From positions 42,370-106,369 of the forward strand of contig NZ_CAXUNP010000009.1 in the NCBI RefSeq assembly GCF_964252635.1: a stretch of DNA of 64,000 nt. The letters are read 5' to 3'. Under the pieces are notes generated by a model, which searched no databases, was not told where the DNA came from, and saw only the letters and a list, made by a program, of their open reading frames with translations. The translations under genes and the position numbers were made by a program. Positions 45,020-56,361 of this stretch are shown here, in pieces (within the stretch, counting starts at the first letter, position 1; the number at the start of each line of letters is the position of its first letter). Origin of the DNA: Jatrophihabitans sp964252635. GTDB taxonomy: Bacteria; Actinomycetota; Actinomycetes; Mycobacteriales; Jatrophihabitantaceae.

Positions 45020-45805
45020 TCAGTCCTCCGGGTCCATGTCGTCGTCGATCGGCCCGGACGTCGGGGTGCCCTCGACCAGGCGATGCAGCTCGGCGAGCTC
45101 CGGCCTGGTCAGCGGCCGGAGGGCGCCGGCTCGCAACCCACCGAGGCGGACCGGCCCGATCCGGGTGCGCACGAGGCGGGAGACCGGGTGGCCGACCTCG
45201 GCCAGCATCCGGCGCACGATGTGCTTGCGGCCCTCGTGCAGGATCACCTCGACGATGGCCTGGTCCCCCTGGGTCTGGACGATCTTGAAGGCGTCGGCGG
45301 TGGCCGGACCGTCCTCGAGCTCGACGCCCGCCAGCAGCCGCCGCCCCACGTCCTTGGCGACCGGTCCCGGGACGGTGGCCAGATAGGTCTTGAGCACCCC
45401 GAAGGACGGGTGCATCAGGTGGTGTGCGAGGTCACCGTCGTTGGTGAGCAGCAGCAGGCCCTCGCTGTCGCTGTCCAGGCGTCCGACGTGGAACAGCCGT
45501 TCCTCGCGGTCGGCGACGAGATCGCCCACCGTCGGACGGCCCCGGTCGTCCGACATCGCGCTCAGCACGCCGCGCGGCTTGTTCAGCGCGAGGTGGGCGA
45601 GACCCTCGCGGACCACGATGCGGTCGCCGTTGACGTGGATGACCGCGGTCTCCGGGTTCACTCGGGCGCCCAGCACCGCGACCTCGCCGTCCACGGTGAC
45701 GCGGCCGGCCGCGATGAGGTCCTCGCTGACGCGGCGCGAACCGACGCCGGCCGACGCGAGCACCTTCTGCAACCGGATGCCGTCGGGCAGGTGGGCGTCA
45801 GGCAT
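45020..45805 (-). CDS. rluB: 23S rRNA pseudouridine synthase (RluB family)
   Basis: 261 aa. S4 domain at the N-terminus (IRLQKVLASAGVGSRRVSEDLIAAGRVTVDG) and catalytic domain with HVGRLDSDSEGLLLLTNDGDLAHHLMHPSFGVLKTY, catalytic Asp in GRLD. The start at 45805 overlaps the scpB stop by 8 bp. The C-terminus ends in an acidic tail. Confidence 0.93.
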   Translation of the reverse strand: MPDAHLPDGIRLQKVLASAGVGSRRVSEDLIAAGRVTVDGEVAVLGARVNPETAVIHVNGDRIVVREGLAHLALNKPRGVLSAMSDDRGRPTVGDLVADREERLFHVGRLDSDSEGLLLLTNDGDLAHHLMHPSFGVLKTYLATVPGPVAKDVGRRLLAGVELEDGPATADAFKIVQTQGDQAIVEVILHEGRKHIVRRMLAEVGHPVSRLVRTRIGPVRLGGLRAGALRPLTRPELAELHRLVEGTPTSGPIDDDMDPED

Positions 45806-46544
45806 CGCCGGCCACGCCCGCCAAATCGTCGATGCCGTCGAGGTCGGGCAGCAGCGGGGCGAGCGAGGGCAGCTCGTCCAGCGAACGCAGGCCCATCTTC
45901 TCGAGGAACATCTCGGTGGTGCGGAACAGGCCGCCGCCGGTGTCCGGGTCCTGGCCGACCTCGACGACGAGCCCGCGGGCCAGCAGGGTGCGGACGACGC
46001 CGTCGACGTTGACGCCGCGGATCGCGGACACGCGCTGCCGGGTGACCGGCTGGCGGTAGGCGATGACGGCGAGGGTCTCGAGGGCGGCCTGCGTCAGCCG
46101 GGTGCGCTGGCCGTCGTGCAGGAAGTGCTCGACGATCTCGGCGTGCTGCGGACGGGTGAACAGCCGGACTCCCCCGGCGATCTCGCGCAGCTCCATGCCC
46201 GCGTCACGCTCGTCATAGGCGGCCCGCAGGGTGTCCAGGCCATCGGTGATCGCGTCGGTGGTGAGCTGCAGCGACGCGGCGAGGGTGGCCACGCTGACCG
46301 GTGCCTCGACGACGAACAGGATGGCCTCGAGCGCGGACACGAGGTCGGCGGGGTCGGCGAGGCGCAGCGCGAGGTCGTCCGGCAGCTGGGTCTCGTCGGC
46401 CACGACCGCGTCGGTCGCCTCGTCGTCGCCCGGCACCGTGGTCGACGCCCGGGCGTCCGTCGGCTGGGAGTCGGCGGGCTGGGAATCGACGGGCTCGAGA
46501 TCGGTGGGCCGGTGCTCACTCGGCTGGGGCTCGGACTCGGTCAC
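45798..46544 (-). CDS. scpB: Chromosome segregation and condensation protein ScpB
   Basis: 248 aa. A disordered Pro/Thr/Asp-rich N-terminus of about 60 residues precedes the paired winged helices (VSALEAILFVVEAPVSVATLAASLQLTTDAI and TRLTQAALETLAVIAYRQPVTRQRVSAIRGVNVDGVVRTLLARGLV). With ScpA and SMC it forms condensin. GTGA overlap with scpA. Confidence 0.95.
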   Translation of the reverse strand: MTESEPQPSEHRPTDLEPVDSQPADSQPTDARASTTVPGDDEATDAVVADETQLPDDLALRLADPADLVSALEAILFVVEAPVSVATLAASLQLTTDAITDGLDTLRAAYDERDAGMELREIAGGVRLFTRPQHAEIVEHFLHDGQRTRLTQAALETLAVIAYRQPVTRQRVSAIRGVNVDGVVRTLLARGLVVEVGQDPDTGGGLFRTTEMFLEKMGLRSLDELPSLAPLLPDLDGIDDLAGVAGDA

Positions 46545-47443
46545 TGGTACTCCTCGTCGGCGTCCACGGACGCCTCGTCCTGCTCGTCGTGGTCGGTGCT
46601 GCCCGTCCAGCGGATGCGCAGCTCGGCCAGCGCGGCGGCCTGGTCGAAGGCCACGGACCCGTCGCGGTAGAGCTCGAGCAGCCCGAGGAAGCGGGCCACC
46701 ACCTCCAGGGTCAGCTCGCAGTCGCCGACCAACGCCCGGAAGGTGACGGAGCCCTGGCGACGCAGCCGCTCGCGGATGATCGCCATGTGTTCGGTGACGC
46801 TGACCTGCGGGGCGTGCACGTGGTCGGTCATGACCACCGGCACCGGTTTGGGTGCCAGCGCGGCCGCGGCGATGGCGGCGAAACGTTGCGGGTCGACGCC
46901 CAGGTAGACGTCGGGCAGCAGCTCTGCGAAGCGCGTCTCCAGCTCGACGGCCCGGCCGTGGCGCCGGGCCTGGGCGCGGTCGAGCTCGGCGAGGTAGGCG
47001 GCCGCGAGCTTGTACGCGCGGTACTGCAGCAACCGGGCGAACAGCAGGTCGCGGGCCTCGAGCAGGGCGAGGTCCTCCTCGTCCTCGACCTCGGCCGCAG
47101 GCAGCAGCCGCGCCGTCTTGAGGTCGAGCAGGGTGGCGGCGACGACGAGGAACTCGGTGGCCTGACCCAGATCCCAGGTGTCCATGCCGGCCAGGTGGCT
47201 GATGAACTCGTCCGTCACCTGCGACAGCGCGACCTCGGTGACGTCGAGCTGGCGGCGGCTGATGAGGTTGAGCAGCAGGTCGAAGGGGCCCTCGAAGTTG
47301 TCGAGGGTCACCCGGAACGCGCCGTCGTCCGGGCGGCCTGCGGCCTCCGGCGCCCCGGCGGTCAGCTCGGAGGCGAGGTCGGCGAGCTCGATCTCGTCCT
47401 CAAGCGTCGCCACCGTGTCCACCGGCACGTCGTCCGGGCTCAC
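46541..47443 (-). CDS. scpA: Segregation and condensation protein ScpA
   Basis: 300 aa. Kleisin with the N-terminal SMC-binding helix (FRVTLDNFEGPFDLLLNLISRRQLDVTEVALSQVTDEF) and C-terminal winged helix (SVTFRALVGDCELTLEVVARFLGLLELYRDGSVAFDQ). Coupled to scpB by GTGA and preceded by parA. Confidence 0.95.
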   Translation of the reverse strand: MSPDDVPVDTVATLEDEIELADLASELTAGAPEAAGRPDDGAFRVTLDNFEGPFDLLLNLISRRQLDVTEVALSQVTDEFISHLAGMDTWDLGQATEFLVVAATLLDLKTARLLPAAEVEDEEDLALLEARDLLFARLLQYRAYKLAAAYLAELDRAQARRHGRAVELETRFAELLPDVYLGVDPQRFAAIAAAALAPKPVPVVMTDHVHAPQVSVTEHMAIIRERLRRQGSVTFRALVGDCELTLEVVARFLGLLELYRDGSVAFDQAAALAELRIRWTGSTDHDEQDEASVDADEEYQ

Positions 47444-47462
47444 GGCCGACCCGTGCTGCGCT

Positions 47463-48356
47463 TCATGATCGGGCGATCACTTCGCGGGCCAGGGCGCGGT
47501 AGGCCTTGGCGCCCGTCGAGTTCGGCGCCCAGGACGTGATCGGCTCGCCGGCGACCGTCGTCTCGGGGAAGCGGACCGTGCGGGCGACGACGGTCTGGAA
47601 CACCTTGTCGCCGAACGCCTCGAGCACGCGCGAGAACACCTCGCGGCCGTGGTTGGTCCGTCCGTCGTACATCGTGGCCAGGATGCCGTCGAGCGTCAGC
47701 TGCGGGTTCAGGCGGTCCTGCACCTTCTCGATGGTGTCGACGAGCAGCGCGACGCCGCGCAGGCTGAAGAACTCGCACTCCAACGGGATGATCACGCCGT
47801 GCGAGGCGGTCAGCGCGTTGACGGTCAGCAGTCCCAGGGAGGGCTGGCAGTCGATGAGCACGTAGTCGTAGTCGCCCAGCGCCGGGGCCAGTGACCGGGC
47901 CAGCGTCTGCTCGCGCCCGACCTCGGTGACGAGCTGGATCTCCGCGGCGGACAGGTCGATGTTGCTGGGGAGCAGGTCGACGCCGGGGATGCCGGTCTTG
48001 AGCAGCACGTCGTCGATGTGCACCGACCGCTCGAGCATCAGGTTGTAGGTGGTGCGCTCGAGCTGGTGCGGCGCGATGCCGAGGCCGGCCGACAGCGCAC
48101 CCTGCGGGTCGAAGTCGACGAGCAGCACCCGGCGGCCCAGCTCGGCCAGCGACGCGCCCAGGTTGATGGTGGACGTCGTCTTGCCGACGCCGCCCTTCTG
48201 ATTGCACAGGGAGATGACCCGCGCCGGCCCGTGCCGCTGCAGGGGCGGTGGGTCGGGGATCTCACGCCGCGGGCGGGCGGCGGCCGGATCGGTCGGCGTC
48301 TTCGGCTCCGCCGGGAACAGTCCCCCGGCTGCGTCGTCTCGACCCGAGCTGGTCAT
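47463..48356 (-). CDS. parA: ParA-family ATPase (Soj-like)
   Basis: 297 aa. A disordered N-terminal 45 residues precede a deviant Walker A, NQKGGVGKTTSTINLGASLAELG, then LLVDFDPQGALSAGLG and LIDCQPSLGLL. A scp-linked ParA common in actinobacteria; parB is not in the window, so this is probably not the parAB partition pair near oriC. It follows xerD by 50 bp. Confidence 0.9.
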   Translation of the reverse strand: MTSSGRDDAAGGLFPAEPKTPTDPAAARPRREIPDPPPLQRHGPARVISLCNQKGGVGKTTSTINLGASLAELGRRVLLVDFDPQGALSAGLGIAPHQLERTTYNLMLERSVHIDDVLLKTGIPGVDLLPSNIDLSAAEIQLVTEVGREQTLARSLAPALGDYDYVLIDCQPSLGLLTVNALTASHGVIIPLECEFFSLRGVALLVDTIEKVQDRLNPQLTLDGILATMYDGRTNHGREVFSRVLEAFGDKVFQTVVARTVRFPETTVAGEPITSWAPNSTGAKAYRALAREVIARS

Positions 48357-48406
48357 GTACTGAGCCGCCCTCCCGTCGGATTGGTTCGCCTCGCGCCCCG
48401 GCGAAT

Positions 48407-49366
48407 CTACCGTGCGCGGGGGTGGGCCGTGGCGTACACCTCGCGCAGCCGGTCGACCGTCACGAGGGTGTAGATCTGGGTCGTCGTCACCGAGGCGTGT
48501 CCCAGCAGTTCCTGGACCACCCGCACGTCCGCCCCGCCCTCCAAGAGGTGAGTGGCGAAGGAGTGCCGCAGCGTGTGCGGCGACAGCCCGTCGGCCAGCC
48601 CGGCCCGTTCGGCCGCGGTCCGCAGCACCACCCACGCCGATTGGCGCGACAGCGGCCCGCCCCGCGAGTTCAGGAAGACCCGCGACGTGCCGCGGCCCTC
48701 CGCGGCCAACACCGGCCTGGCCTGCACCAGGTAGGCCGACAGCGCGGTGGCCGCGAACGAGCCGACCGGCACCCGGCGCTCCTTGCCACCCTTGCCGCGC
48801 AGCAGCACCGTGCCGTCCGCCAGGTCCAGCTCGTCGACGTCCAGCCCGACCGCCTCGGAGATCCGCGCGCCGGTGCCGTACAGCAGCTCCAACAGGGCCC
48901 GGTCGCGCAGCGCCAGGGCGGTACGGGCATAGCCGGCGGCCTCCAGCAGCCGCTCGACCTCCTCGACCGTGATCGCCTTGGGCAGTCGTCGGGGCGGCGC
49001 CGCCGGCCGCACCTCACGCGACACGTCCACCTCGACCAGCCCCTCGCGCAGCGCGAACCGGTGCAGGCCACGCACGGCCACGACGGCCCGGGCCGCCGAG
49101 GACGCGGACAGCGGCGGGTGGTCGGCGTCGCCCTCGCGCAGGTAGGACAGGAAGCCGCCGACCGTGGCCGCCGTGACGTCGTCCAGCCTCGCCACGCCGT
49201 GGGCCCCGAGGTAGTGCGCGTAACGCTCGAGGTCGCGTCGGTAGGAGCTCAGGGTGTTGGCGGCGACGCCGCGCTCGACCGCGAGATGGTCCAGGAAGCC
49301 GCGCGTGACGACGATCGGCGCACGCCGATCGCCGGCCCGTGCCGCACCGGTCCTGGTCGAGGTCAT
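48407..49366 (-). CDS. xerD: Tyrosine recombinase XerD
   Basis: 319 aa. Core-binding domain (FLDHLAVERGVAANTLSSYRRDLERY) and catalytic domain with R (GTGARISEAVGL), HxxR (LSPHTLRHSFATHLL), H (LGHASVTTTQIYT) and the Tyr nucleophile (QIYTLV). Normal length for XerC/XerD, chromosome-dimer resolution at dif. It is not in the tRNA island and is not the island integrase; the genes are 7 kb apart. Confidence 0.95.
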   Translation of the reverse strand: MTSTRTGAARAGDRRAPIVVTRGFLDHLAVERGVAANTLSSYRRDLERYAHYLGAHGVARLDDVTAATVGGFLSYLREGDADHPPLSASSAARAVVAVRGLHRFALREGLVEVDVSREVRPAAPPRRLPKAITVEEVERLLEAAGYARTALALRDRALLELLYGTGARISEAVGLDVDELDLADGTVLLRGKGGKERRVPVGSFAATALSAYLVQARPVLAAEGRGTSRVFLNSRGGPLSRQSAWVVLRTAAERAGLADGLSPHTLRHSFATHLLEGGADVRVVQELLGHASVTTTQIYTLVTVDRLREVYATAHPRAR

Positions 49367-49376
49367 CGGCGGGGGG

Positions 49377-49988
49377 TCACAGGCCGGGTTTCGCGGGCCA
49401 CGGGGAGTCGGCCGGGCGCAGGTCGCGCCAGTCCGTGGCCCGGCCGTGGATCGCGGCGAGCAGCCCGGCGACCGCGGCGGCGTTGGTGATGTGTCCGGCC
49501 AGCGCGCGGCGCACGGCGTCGGACAGCGGCTCGCGGTCGACGGTCATGGTGATCTCCTCACCCGACGCCTCGAAGCCGTCCTTGCCGACGGGCTTGAGAT
49601 CACGGGCCAGGAACACGCGGATGGCCTCGGTCGAGAACCCGGGCGAGGTGAACAGGTCGAGCAGGACGTCCCAGCGTCGGGCCTCGATCCCGGCCTCCTC
49701 GCGCAGCTCGCGCTGCGCGGCGGTCAGCGCCGGCTCGCCGGGCACGTCCAGCAAGCCCGCGGGCAGCTCGTCCAGCCGGGCCCGGACCGGGTGGCGGTAC
49801 TGGTTGACGATGACGACGCGGCCGTCGTCGTCGAGCGCGACGACGACCACCGCGCCGGGGTGGTCGACGACCTCGCGCACCGAGGTCGACCCGTCGCTCA
49901 TCCGGACCGTGTCCCGGCGCAGGGAGATGATCTTGCCTTCGAACGCGGACTCCGACTCGACGAGCTCGTACTCGTCCTGTTCGCTCAT
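49377..49988 (-). CDS. Nudix hydrolase (ADP-ribose pyrophosphatase type)
   Basis: 203 aa. Nudix box GEPALTAAQRELREEAGIEA (G-x5-E-x7-REUxEEaGU) at about residues 83-102, preceded by YRHPVRARLDELPAGLLDVPGE. The C-terminal half ends DLRPADSPWPAKPGL. Commonly sits between xerD and pyrG in actinomycetes. Hydrolyses ADP-ribose or a related nucleotide. Confidence 0.93.
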   Translation of the reverse strand: MSEQDEYELVESESAFEGKIISLRRDTVRMSDGSTSVREVVDHPGAVVVVALDDDGRVVIVNQYRHPVRARLDELPAGLLDVPGEPALTAAQRELREEAGIEARRWDVLLDLFTSPGFSTEAIRVFLARDLKPVGKDGFEASGEEITMTVDREPLSDAVRRALAGHITNAAAVAGLLAAIHGRATDWRDLRPADSPWPAKPGL

Positions 49989-49998
49989 GCCCGTCCGG

Positions 49999-51798
<1,800 letters not shown>

Positions 51799-51834
51799 GG
51801 ACGTTCACGCTAACACGCACTCGACGCCTCCCGC

Positions 51835-52260
51835 TCACCACGGCCGCGGCGCGCGGCGGGTGCCGGCTCCGGCCGGCTCCGCGGTACGACCGGCGGCGGT
51901 GCGGTCCTCGCCGACGCGATCCTCCACGGTGCGTTCCTCCACGGTGCGTTCCTCGGCGTCGAGCACGATCGCGGTGCGGCGCACCTCGTCGTCGGTGAGC
52001 AGCCCCGATGCGTGCATCTGGCGGATGAGCCGGGCCCGCGAGTACGCGGTGGGCGCGAACGGGGCCGCGGCGCCGACGATCACCCCGGCCAGCTGGCGGG
52101 CCTGGTCGATCACCGACCGGTCGTGCTCGGTGACGGGCACGACGTCGAGTTGCCCCCCGCGGATCAGCAGGGGCGCGATCGTGCCGGACACCTCCGAGAG
52201 CCGGTCACGGACGAACGACGCCAGCGCGGCGACGGCCTGCGGCGGAGAGGGGATGTCCAT
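51835..52260 (-). CDS. Unknown protein between pyrG and mctB
   Basis: 141 aa. The first half is helical (VAALASFVRDRLSEVSGTIAPLLI, DRSVIDQARQLAGVIVGAAAPFAPTAYSRARLIRQMHASGLLTDDEVRRTAIV); the second half is an Arg/Glu/Thr repeat (EERTVEERTVEDRVGEDRTAAGRT). No signal or TM. Family not recognised; position between pyrG and mctB suggests co-expression with the envelope genes. Confidence 0.6.
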   Translation of the reverse strand: MDIPSPPQAVAALASFVRDRLSEVSGTIAPLLIRGGQLDVVPVTEHDRSVIDQARQLAGVIVGAAAPFAPTAYSRARLIRQMHASGLLTDDEVRRTAIVLDAEERTVEERTVEDRVGEDRTAAGRTAEPAGAGTRRAPRPW

Positions 52261-52308
52261 GCGGCTCCCGAACGGCTCGATTGACGGTCGGTTCAGCGGG
52301 CGGGCGGC

Positions 52309-53229
52309 TCAGTTGGCGGGTGCCGGGAACAGGGCGTCGGCGCCGTTCTGCGTCCCGTACTGTCCCACGCGGCCGGAGATCGCGTCCGCCAGGGACAGCA
52401 CCGCCGACACCTGCCCGAACGCGTTGTCGGCGTTGTCGACGGTGGCCACCGCGGTGCGGTTGCCGCTGGGTGCGCGGACGAGCCCGACGAGGCCGGTCTT
52501 GTCCGCCGACAGGTCGTTGCCCGCCACCACGACGTGCCCGCCGTTCTTGGCCAGGGCGCTGACGAACGCGAGCTCGCTGGCCTGTCCGTAGGTGTTCTTG
52601 CTGCCCAGGGCGCCCTTCGCGACGACGACGACGTCGGTGCTGGCCTTCAGTCCCGCCTCGGCGTTGACCATGTGCAGCTGGCTGAAGCCACCGAGCACCT
52701 GGGTGAGGTCGGACGGCTGGCCCTTGCCGACCAGGACGAAGCCCAGCAGGGCGGCGCTGAGCTGGGAGGCGTCGCTGGTCTCGGGCAGCGTGATGTCGAC
52801 GGGCCGGGTGGCGGAGGTCGTGGCCAGCGAGACGATCGCGTTGCCCTGGCTCGCGTCGATGTAGTCCCTGGTCAGCGCGACCTGGCCGCTGACGGCGGCG
52901 CCGGCGGCGGTGATGCGGTTGCGGACGCCGTTGAGCATCGTCGTGCTCGTCCCGGGCATGCTGACGACCAGCACGTTGCGGCCCTTGAGCCGTCCGGCCA
53001 CCAGCTGGGACCCGTAGGTCGACGCGAACTGGCCGGCGTCGCTGACCTGGCCCTGCAGCGACTTCACCTGGGTGGCCAGCTTGTCGCGCTGGTCCTTGGT
53101 GTCGTTGACCTGGTTGCGCAGGTCCTTGGTGATGGGTCCGTTGAGGGCGGTGGTGCCGACGACGATGCCCAGCGCGAGCGCCAGGAAGACCGCGACGACC
53201 GAGACGAGGTGATAGCGGAAAGAGATCAC
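52309..53229 (-). CDS. mctB: MctB-like copper transporter protein
   Basis: 306 aa. One N-terminal TM (ISFRYHLVSVVAVFLALALGIVVGTTALNGPI), a coiled-coil (NDTKDQRDKLATQVKSLQGQVSD) and an extracytoplasmic domain (LVVSMPGTSTTMLNGVRNRITAAGAAVSGQVALTRDY). Matches Rv1698/MctB, an outer-envelope copper-tolerance protein. Overlaps the SteA-like gene (GTGA). Few Met/Cys residues, so its copper role here is inferred from family. Confidence 0.88.
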   Translation of the reverse strand: MISFRYHLVSVVAVFLALALGIVVGTTALNGPITKDLRNQVNDTKDQRDKLATQVKSLQGQVSDAGQFASTYGSQLVAGRLKGRNVLVVSMPGTSTTMLNGVRNRITAAGAAVSGQVALTRDYIDASQGNAIVSLATTSATRPVDITLPETSDASQLSAALLGFVLVGKGQPSDLTQVLGGFSQLHMVNAEAGLKASTDVVVVAKGALGSKNTYGQASELAFVSALAKNGGHVVVAGNDLSADKTGLVGLVRAPSGNRTAVATVDNADNAFGQVSAVLSLADAISGRVGQYGTQNGADALFPAPAN

Positions 53230-54404
53230 GAGAACGAGTCCTGTACCCAGTTGACGAAATGGTCCCAGCCGTCGCCGATGCTGGTCAGATAGGTGTGGCC
53301 GGTGTCGGACACGGTGAGCGCCGCGACGATGGCCACGAAGGCCGCGATGACCAGCAACAGCAGCGCCGCGGCGGTGATGCGTGAACGGTAGAGGTGGGTC
53401 ACGCTACGCGCGTCGACCACTTTGCTGCCCAGTCGCAGCCGGGTCAGGAACGACGACGCCATGCCCTCGCGTCCGCGGTCGAGGAAGTCGGTCAGGTCGG
53501 CATGGCTGCCGACCGTGACGACCAGCTCGGCGCCGGCCTTCTCGGCGAGCAGCAGCGCCGCGTCCTCGCTGCCGCCGGCCATCGGGAAGACCGTCGCGTC
53601 GACACCGAGGTCCTGGACGCGCAGCAGTCCGGGCGCGCGGCCGTCGGCGTGGGCGTGGACCACCACCTCGGCGCCGGTGCCGAGCGCGGTGTCGGACACG
53701 GCCTCCATGTCACCGACGATGACGTGCGGCCGCATCCCGGCCTCGATCAGCGCGTCGGCCCCGCCGTCGACGCCGATGAGGACCGGTTTGAACTCGCGGA
53801 TGTAGTGGCGCAGGGCCTTGAGCTGCTTGGCGCAGTCCTGCCCGCGGACCACGACGAGGACGTGCCGGCCCTTGGCGGAGGTCGAGAGCTCGGGAACGCC
53901 CTCCCCGTCGACGAGCAGGTCACGCTGCCGCTGCAGGAACTCGGCGGTGTCGGCGGCGAACGCCTCGAGCTGGGCCGACAGCCCCGCCCTGGCTCCCAGC
54001 ATCAGTTCGGCGATGCTGGCCGCGTCCTGCATGGTGCCGGAGACGATCGGTTCCTCGCCCAGGTAGAGCGTGTCGCCGTCGAGCCGGATCTTGGTGCCCT
54101 CCTTGACCGTGCCGAAGACGTCGCTGCCGACGCCGTCGAGCAGCAGGATGCCCCGGTCGACGATGAGCTCGGGACCGAGGTTCGGGTAGCGGCCGGAGAT
54201 GCTGGGCTGGACGTTCACGACGGCGACCGGCTTGGCCTGGATCAGCGTCTCGGCGGTGATCCGGTCCAGGTCGACGTGATCGATGACGGCCACGTCGCCG
54301 GCGTTGAGCCGGGTGGCGAGCCGGACGGTGCGCCGGTCGAGGCGGGCCACCCCGCTCACGCCGGGCAGCACGTCGCCGCGACGGCGCAGGGTTGCGATCT
54401 TCAT
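53226..54404 (-). CDS. SteA-like cytokinetic ring protein
   Basis: 392 aa from ATG 54404. N-terminal segment KIATLRRRGDVLPGVSGVARLDRRTVRLATRLNAGDVAVIDH, thiamine-pyrophosphokinase-like core (VLIGVDGGADALIEAGMRPHVIVGDMEAVSD) and a C-terminal TM helix (ITAAALLLLVIAAFVAIVAAL). Rv1697-type; SteA/SteB in corynebacteria are divisome-linked. MctB may be its SteB-like partner by position. Confidence 0.85.
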   Translation of the reverse strand: MKIATLRRRGDVLPGVSGVARLDRRTVRLATRLNAGDVAVIDHVDLDRITAETLIQAKPVAVVNVQPSISGRYPNLGPELIVDRGILLLDGVGSDVFGTVKEGTKIRLDGDTLYLGEEPIVSGTMQDAASIAELMLGARAGLSAQLEAFAADTAEFLQRQRDLLVDGEGVPELSTSAKGRHVLVVVRGQDCAKQLKALRHYIREFKPVLIGVDGGADALIEAGMRPHVIVGDMEAVSDTALGTGAEVVVHAHADGRAPGLLRVQDLGVDATVFPMAGGSEDAALLLAEKAGAELVVTVGSHADLTDFLDRGREGMASSFLTRLRLGSKVVDARSVTHLYRSRITAAALLLLVIAAFVAIVAALTVSDTGHTYLTSIGDGWDHFVNWVQDSFS

Positions 54405-54475
54405 GGGCGCCGATGCTGCCATCCGCCCGGCCGTATCCCGGGATGCCACGCGGGGCGGCGGGCGGCCGCTCCGTG

Positions 54476-56266
54476 TCAGCCCGAGCGGTCGGCCGCGGCG
54501 TCGGCGAGCAGCTCGGCGGCGTGCTCGCGGGCCGTCGCGGTGTCGGAACCGGCCAGCATGCGGGCCAGCTCGAGCACCCGCTCGTCGTCGGTGACGACGC
54601 GGACGTCGCTGGCGGTGACCCCGACCGAGGTGCCGCCGTCGGCACCCGGCTTGTCGACGATGACGTGCCGGTCGGCGAAGGCCGCGACCTGCGCGAGGTG
54701 GGTCACGACGAGCACCTGACGGTCGCGGGCGAGCCGCGCGAGACGACGGCCGACCTCGACCGCCGCGCGTCCCCCGACACCCGCGTCGACCTCGTCGAAC
54801 ACGAGCGTCGGGACACCGTCTCCGGCCTGGTCGCCGACGAGGCACACCTCGAGGGCGAGCATGATGCGCGACAGCTCACCACCCGATGCGCCCCGCCCGA
54901 TCGGCAGTGCGGGCGCTCCCGGGTGCGGACGCAGCCGCAGCTCGACCTCGTCGGCCCCGTCGGGACCTACCGCCAGCTCCCGACCGTCCAGCACCACGGT
55001 GGGCGAGCCGGCCGACGGGGTCCGGGGGCGGACGTCCACGGCGACACCCGCGGCGCCCAGGGCCAGCCCGGCCCGCTCGGCGGTCCCCGCCGCGCCGAGA
55101 CGGGCCCCGGCCCCGACCCGGGCCGTCGAGAGCGCGTCGGCCAGCCCGGCGAGCCGCACGGCCGCGGCGTCCCGGCGCTCCCGCAGCGCGGCGATCGCCT
55201 CGTCCGAGACGTCCAGGTCGGCGCGGCGCGGGCGCGCCGCGGCGGCCCCGCGCCGTACCCCCGCCCGGCGCGGCGCGGGCGCGGGGGCGGACGTGCGGAT
55301 GAGGGCGGCGAGCGTGGCCCGACGGGCCTCGACCTGTTCCAGGCGAGCCGGGTCGTTGTCGATCCCGGCCGCGTAGGCACCCAGGTCGGCACCGACGTCG
55401 GCGACCAGGGAGCTCACCTCACCGAGCCGCGTGGACAGGGCGTCGAGATCCGGGTCGTCGCCCTGTTGCTGCGCCAGCGCCCGACCGGCGCGGGCCAGCA
55501 GGGAGAGCACGTCGGCGGCGTCGGCGGCCGGGTCGTCGGCATCGCCGAGCAGCGCGTCGTGGGCGGCCCGCGCGGCCAGGGTCAGGGCGTCGGCATGCCC
55601 GAGGCGGGCCGCCAGCCGCGTCAGCTCGTCGGCCTCGTCGGCCTCAGGGGCGACGGCGTCGATCTCGGCCAGGCCGTGGGTCAGCAGGTCGGCCTCGCGG
55701 CGCAGCTCGGCGGCCCGCGTGGTCCGGTCGGTCAGCTCGGCGTCGGCCCGCCGCCACGCCGCGTACGCCTGCTCGTAGTTGCCCAGGTCGTGGCCGGCGT
55801 AGTGGTCCAGCGCCGCGCGCTGGGCGCCGGGGCGGGTCAGGCGCAGCTGGTCGGACTGCCCGTGCACGGCGATGAGGTGGTCGGCGAGCTCGGCCAGCAC
55901 ACCCAGGGGCACTGCGGCTCCCCCGGCGAAGGCGCGGGAGCGGCCGTTGACGCCGACGGACCGGCGCAGCACGACCTCGTCCGCGTCCGCGTCCTGTTCA
56001 CCGTCGACGTCGCCGCCGGCCTCGACCACTCGCTGGGCTGCTGCCGAGCCGCGCGGCAGGACGAGACGGCCCTCGACGCCGGCCTGACGGGCGCCGGTGC
56101 GGACCCGCGTCGCGTCGGCACGGGCACCGAACAGCAACATCAGCGCGGTGACGACCATGGTCTTGCCGGCTCCGGTCTCGCCGGTGACGACGGTCAGGCC
56201 CGACCCCAGCGGAAGGGTCGCCTCCTCGATCACTCCGAGCCCGCTGATCCGAAGCTCCTCCAGCAC
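54476..56266 (-). CDS. recN: DNA repair protein RecN
   Basis: 596 aa. SMC-like: Walker A GETGAGKTMVVTALMLLFGARADA near the N-terminus, long coiled-coil centre, signature SGGELSRIMLALEVCL, and Walker B LVFDEVDAGVGGRAAVEVGRRLA. Tethers broken DNA ends. Begins MLEELRISGLGVIEEATLPLG. Normal length. Upstream of the SteA-like gene, after nadK. Confidence 0.96.
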   Translation of the reverse strand: MLEELRISGLGVIEEATLPLGSGLTVVTGETGAGKTMVVTALMLLFGARADATRVRTGARQAGVEGRLVLPRGSAAAQRVVEAGGDVDGEQDADADEVVLRRSVGVNGRSRAFAGGAAVPLGVLAELADHLIAVHGQSDQLRLTRPGAQRAALDHYAGHDLGNYEQAYAAWRRADAELTDRTTRAAELRREADLLTHGLAEIDAVAPEADEADELTRLAARLGHADALTLAARAAHDALLGDADDPAADAADVLSLLARAGRALAQQQGDDPDLDALSTRLGEVSSLVADVGADLGAYAAGIDNDPARLEQVEARRATLAALIRTSAPAPAPRRAGVRRGAAAARPRRADLDVSDEAIAALRERRDAAAVRLAGLADALSTARVGAGARLGAAGTAERAGLALGAAGVAVDVRPRTPSAGSPTVVLDGRELAVGPDGADEVELRLRPHPGAPALPIGRGASGGELSRIMLALEVCLVGDQAGDGVPTLVFDEVDAGVGGRAAVEVGRRLARLARDRQVLVVTHLAQVAAFADRHVIVDKPGADGGTSVGVTASDVRVVTDDERVLELARMLAGSDTATAREHAAELLADAAADRSG

Positions 56267-56361
56267 CCCCCGAGGCTATCCGGACGGCACCGGCACCGAC
56301 CCGTGCCGGTGGGTCCGGGCCCCGCGGGCCCGGGCCGGGTGCGTGCGTCCGGACTGGGTGC

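Noticed and set aside
48407..49366. XerD as the integrase of the tRNA-Pro island
   Set aside because: Sequence, length and neighbours are those of chromosomal XerD, 7 kb from the island and part of a conserved operon.
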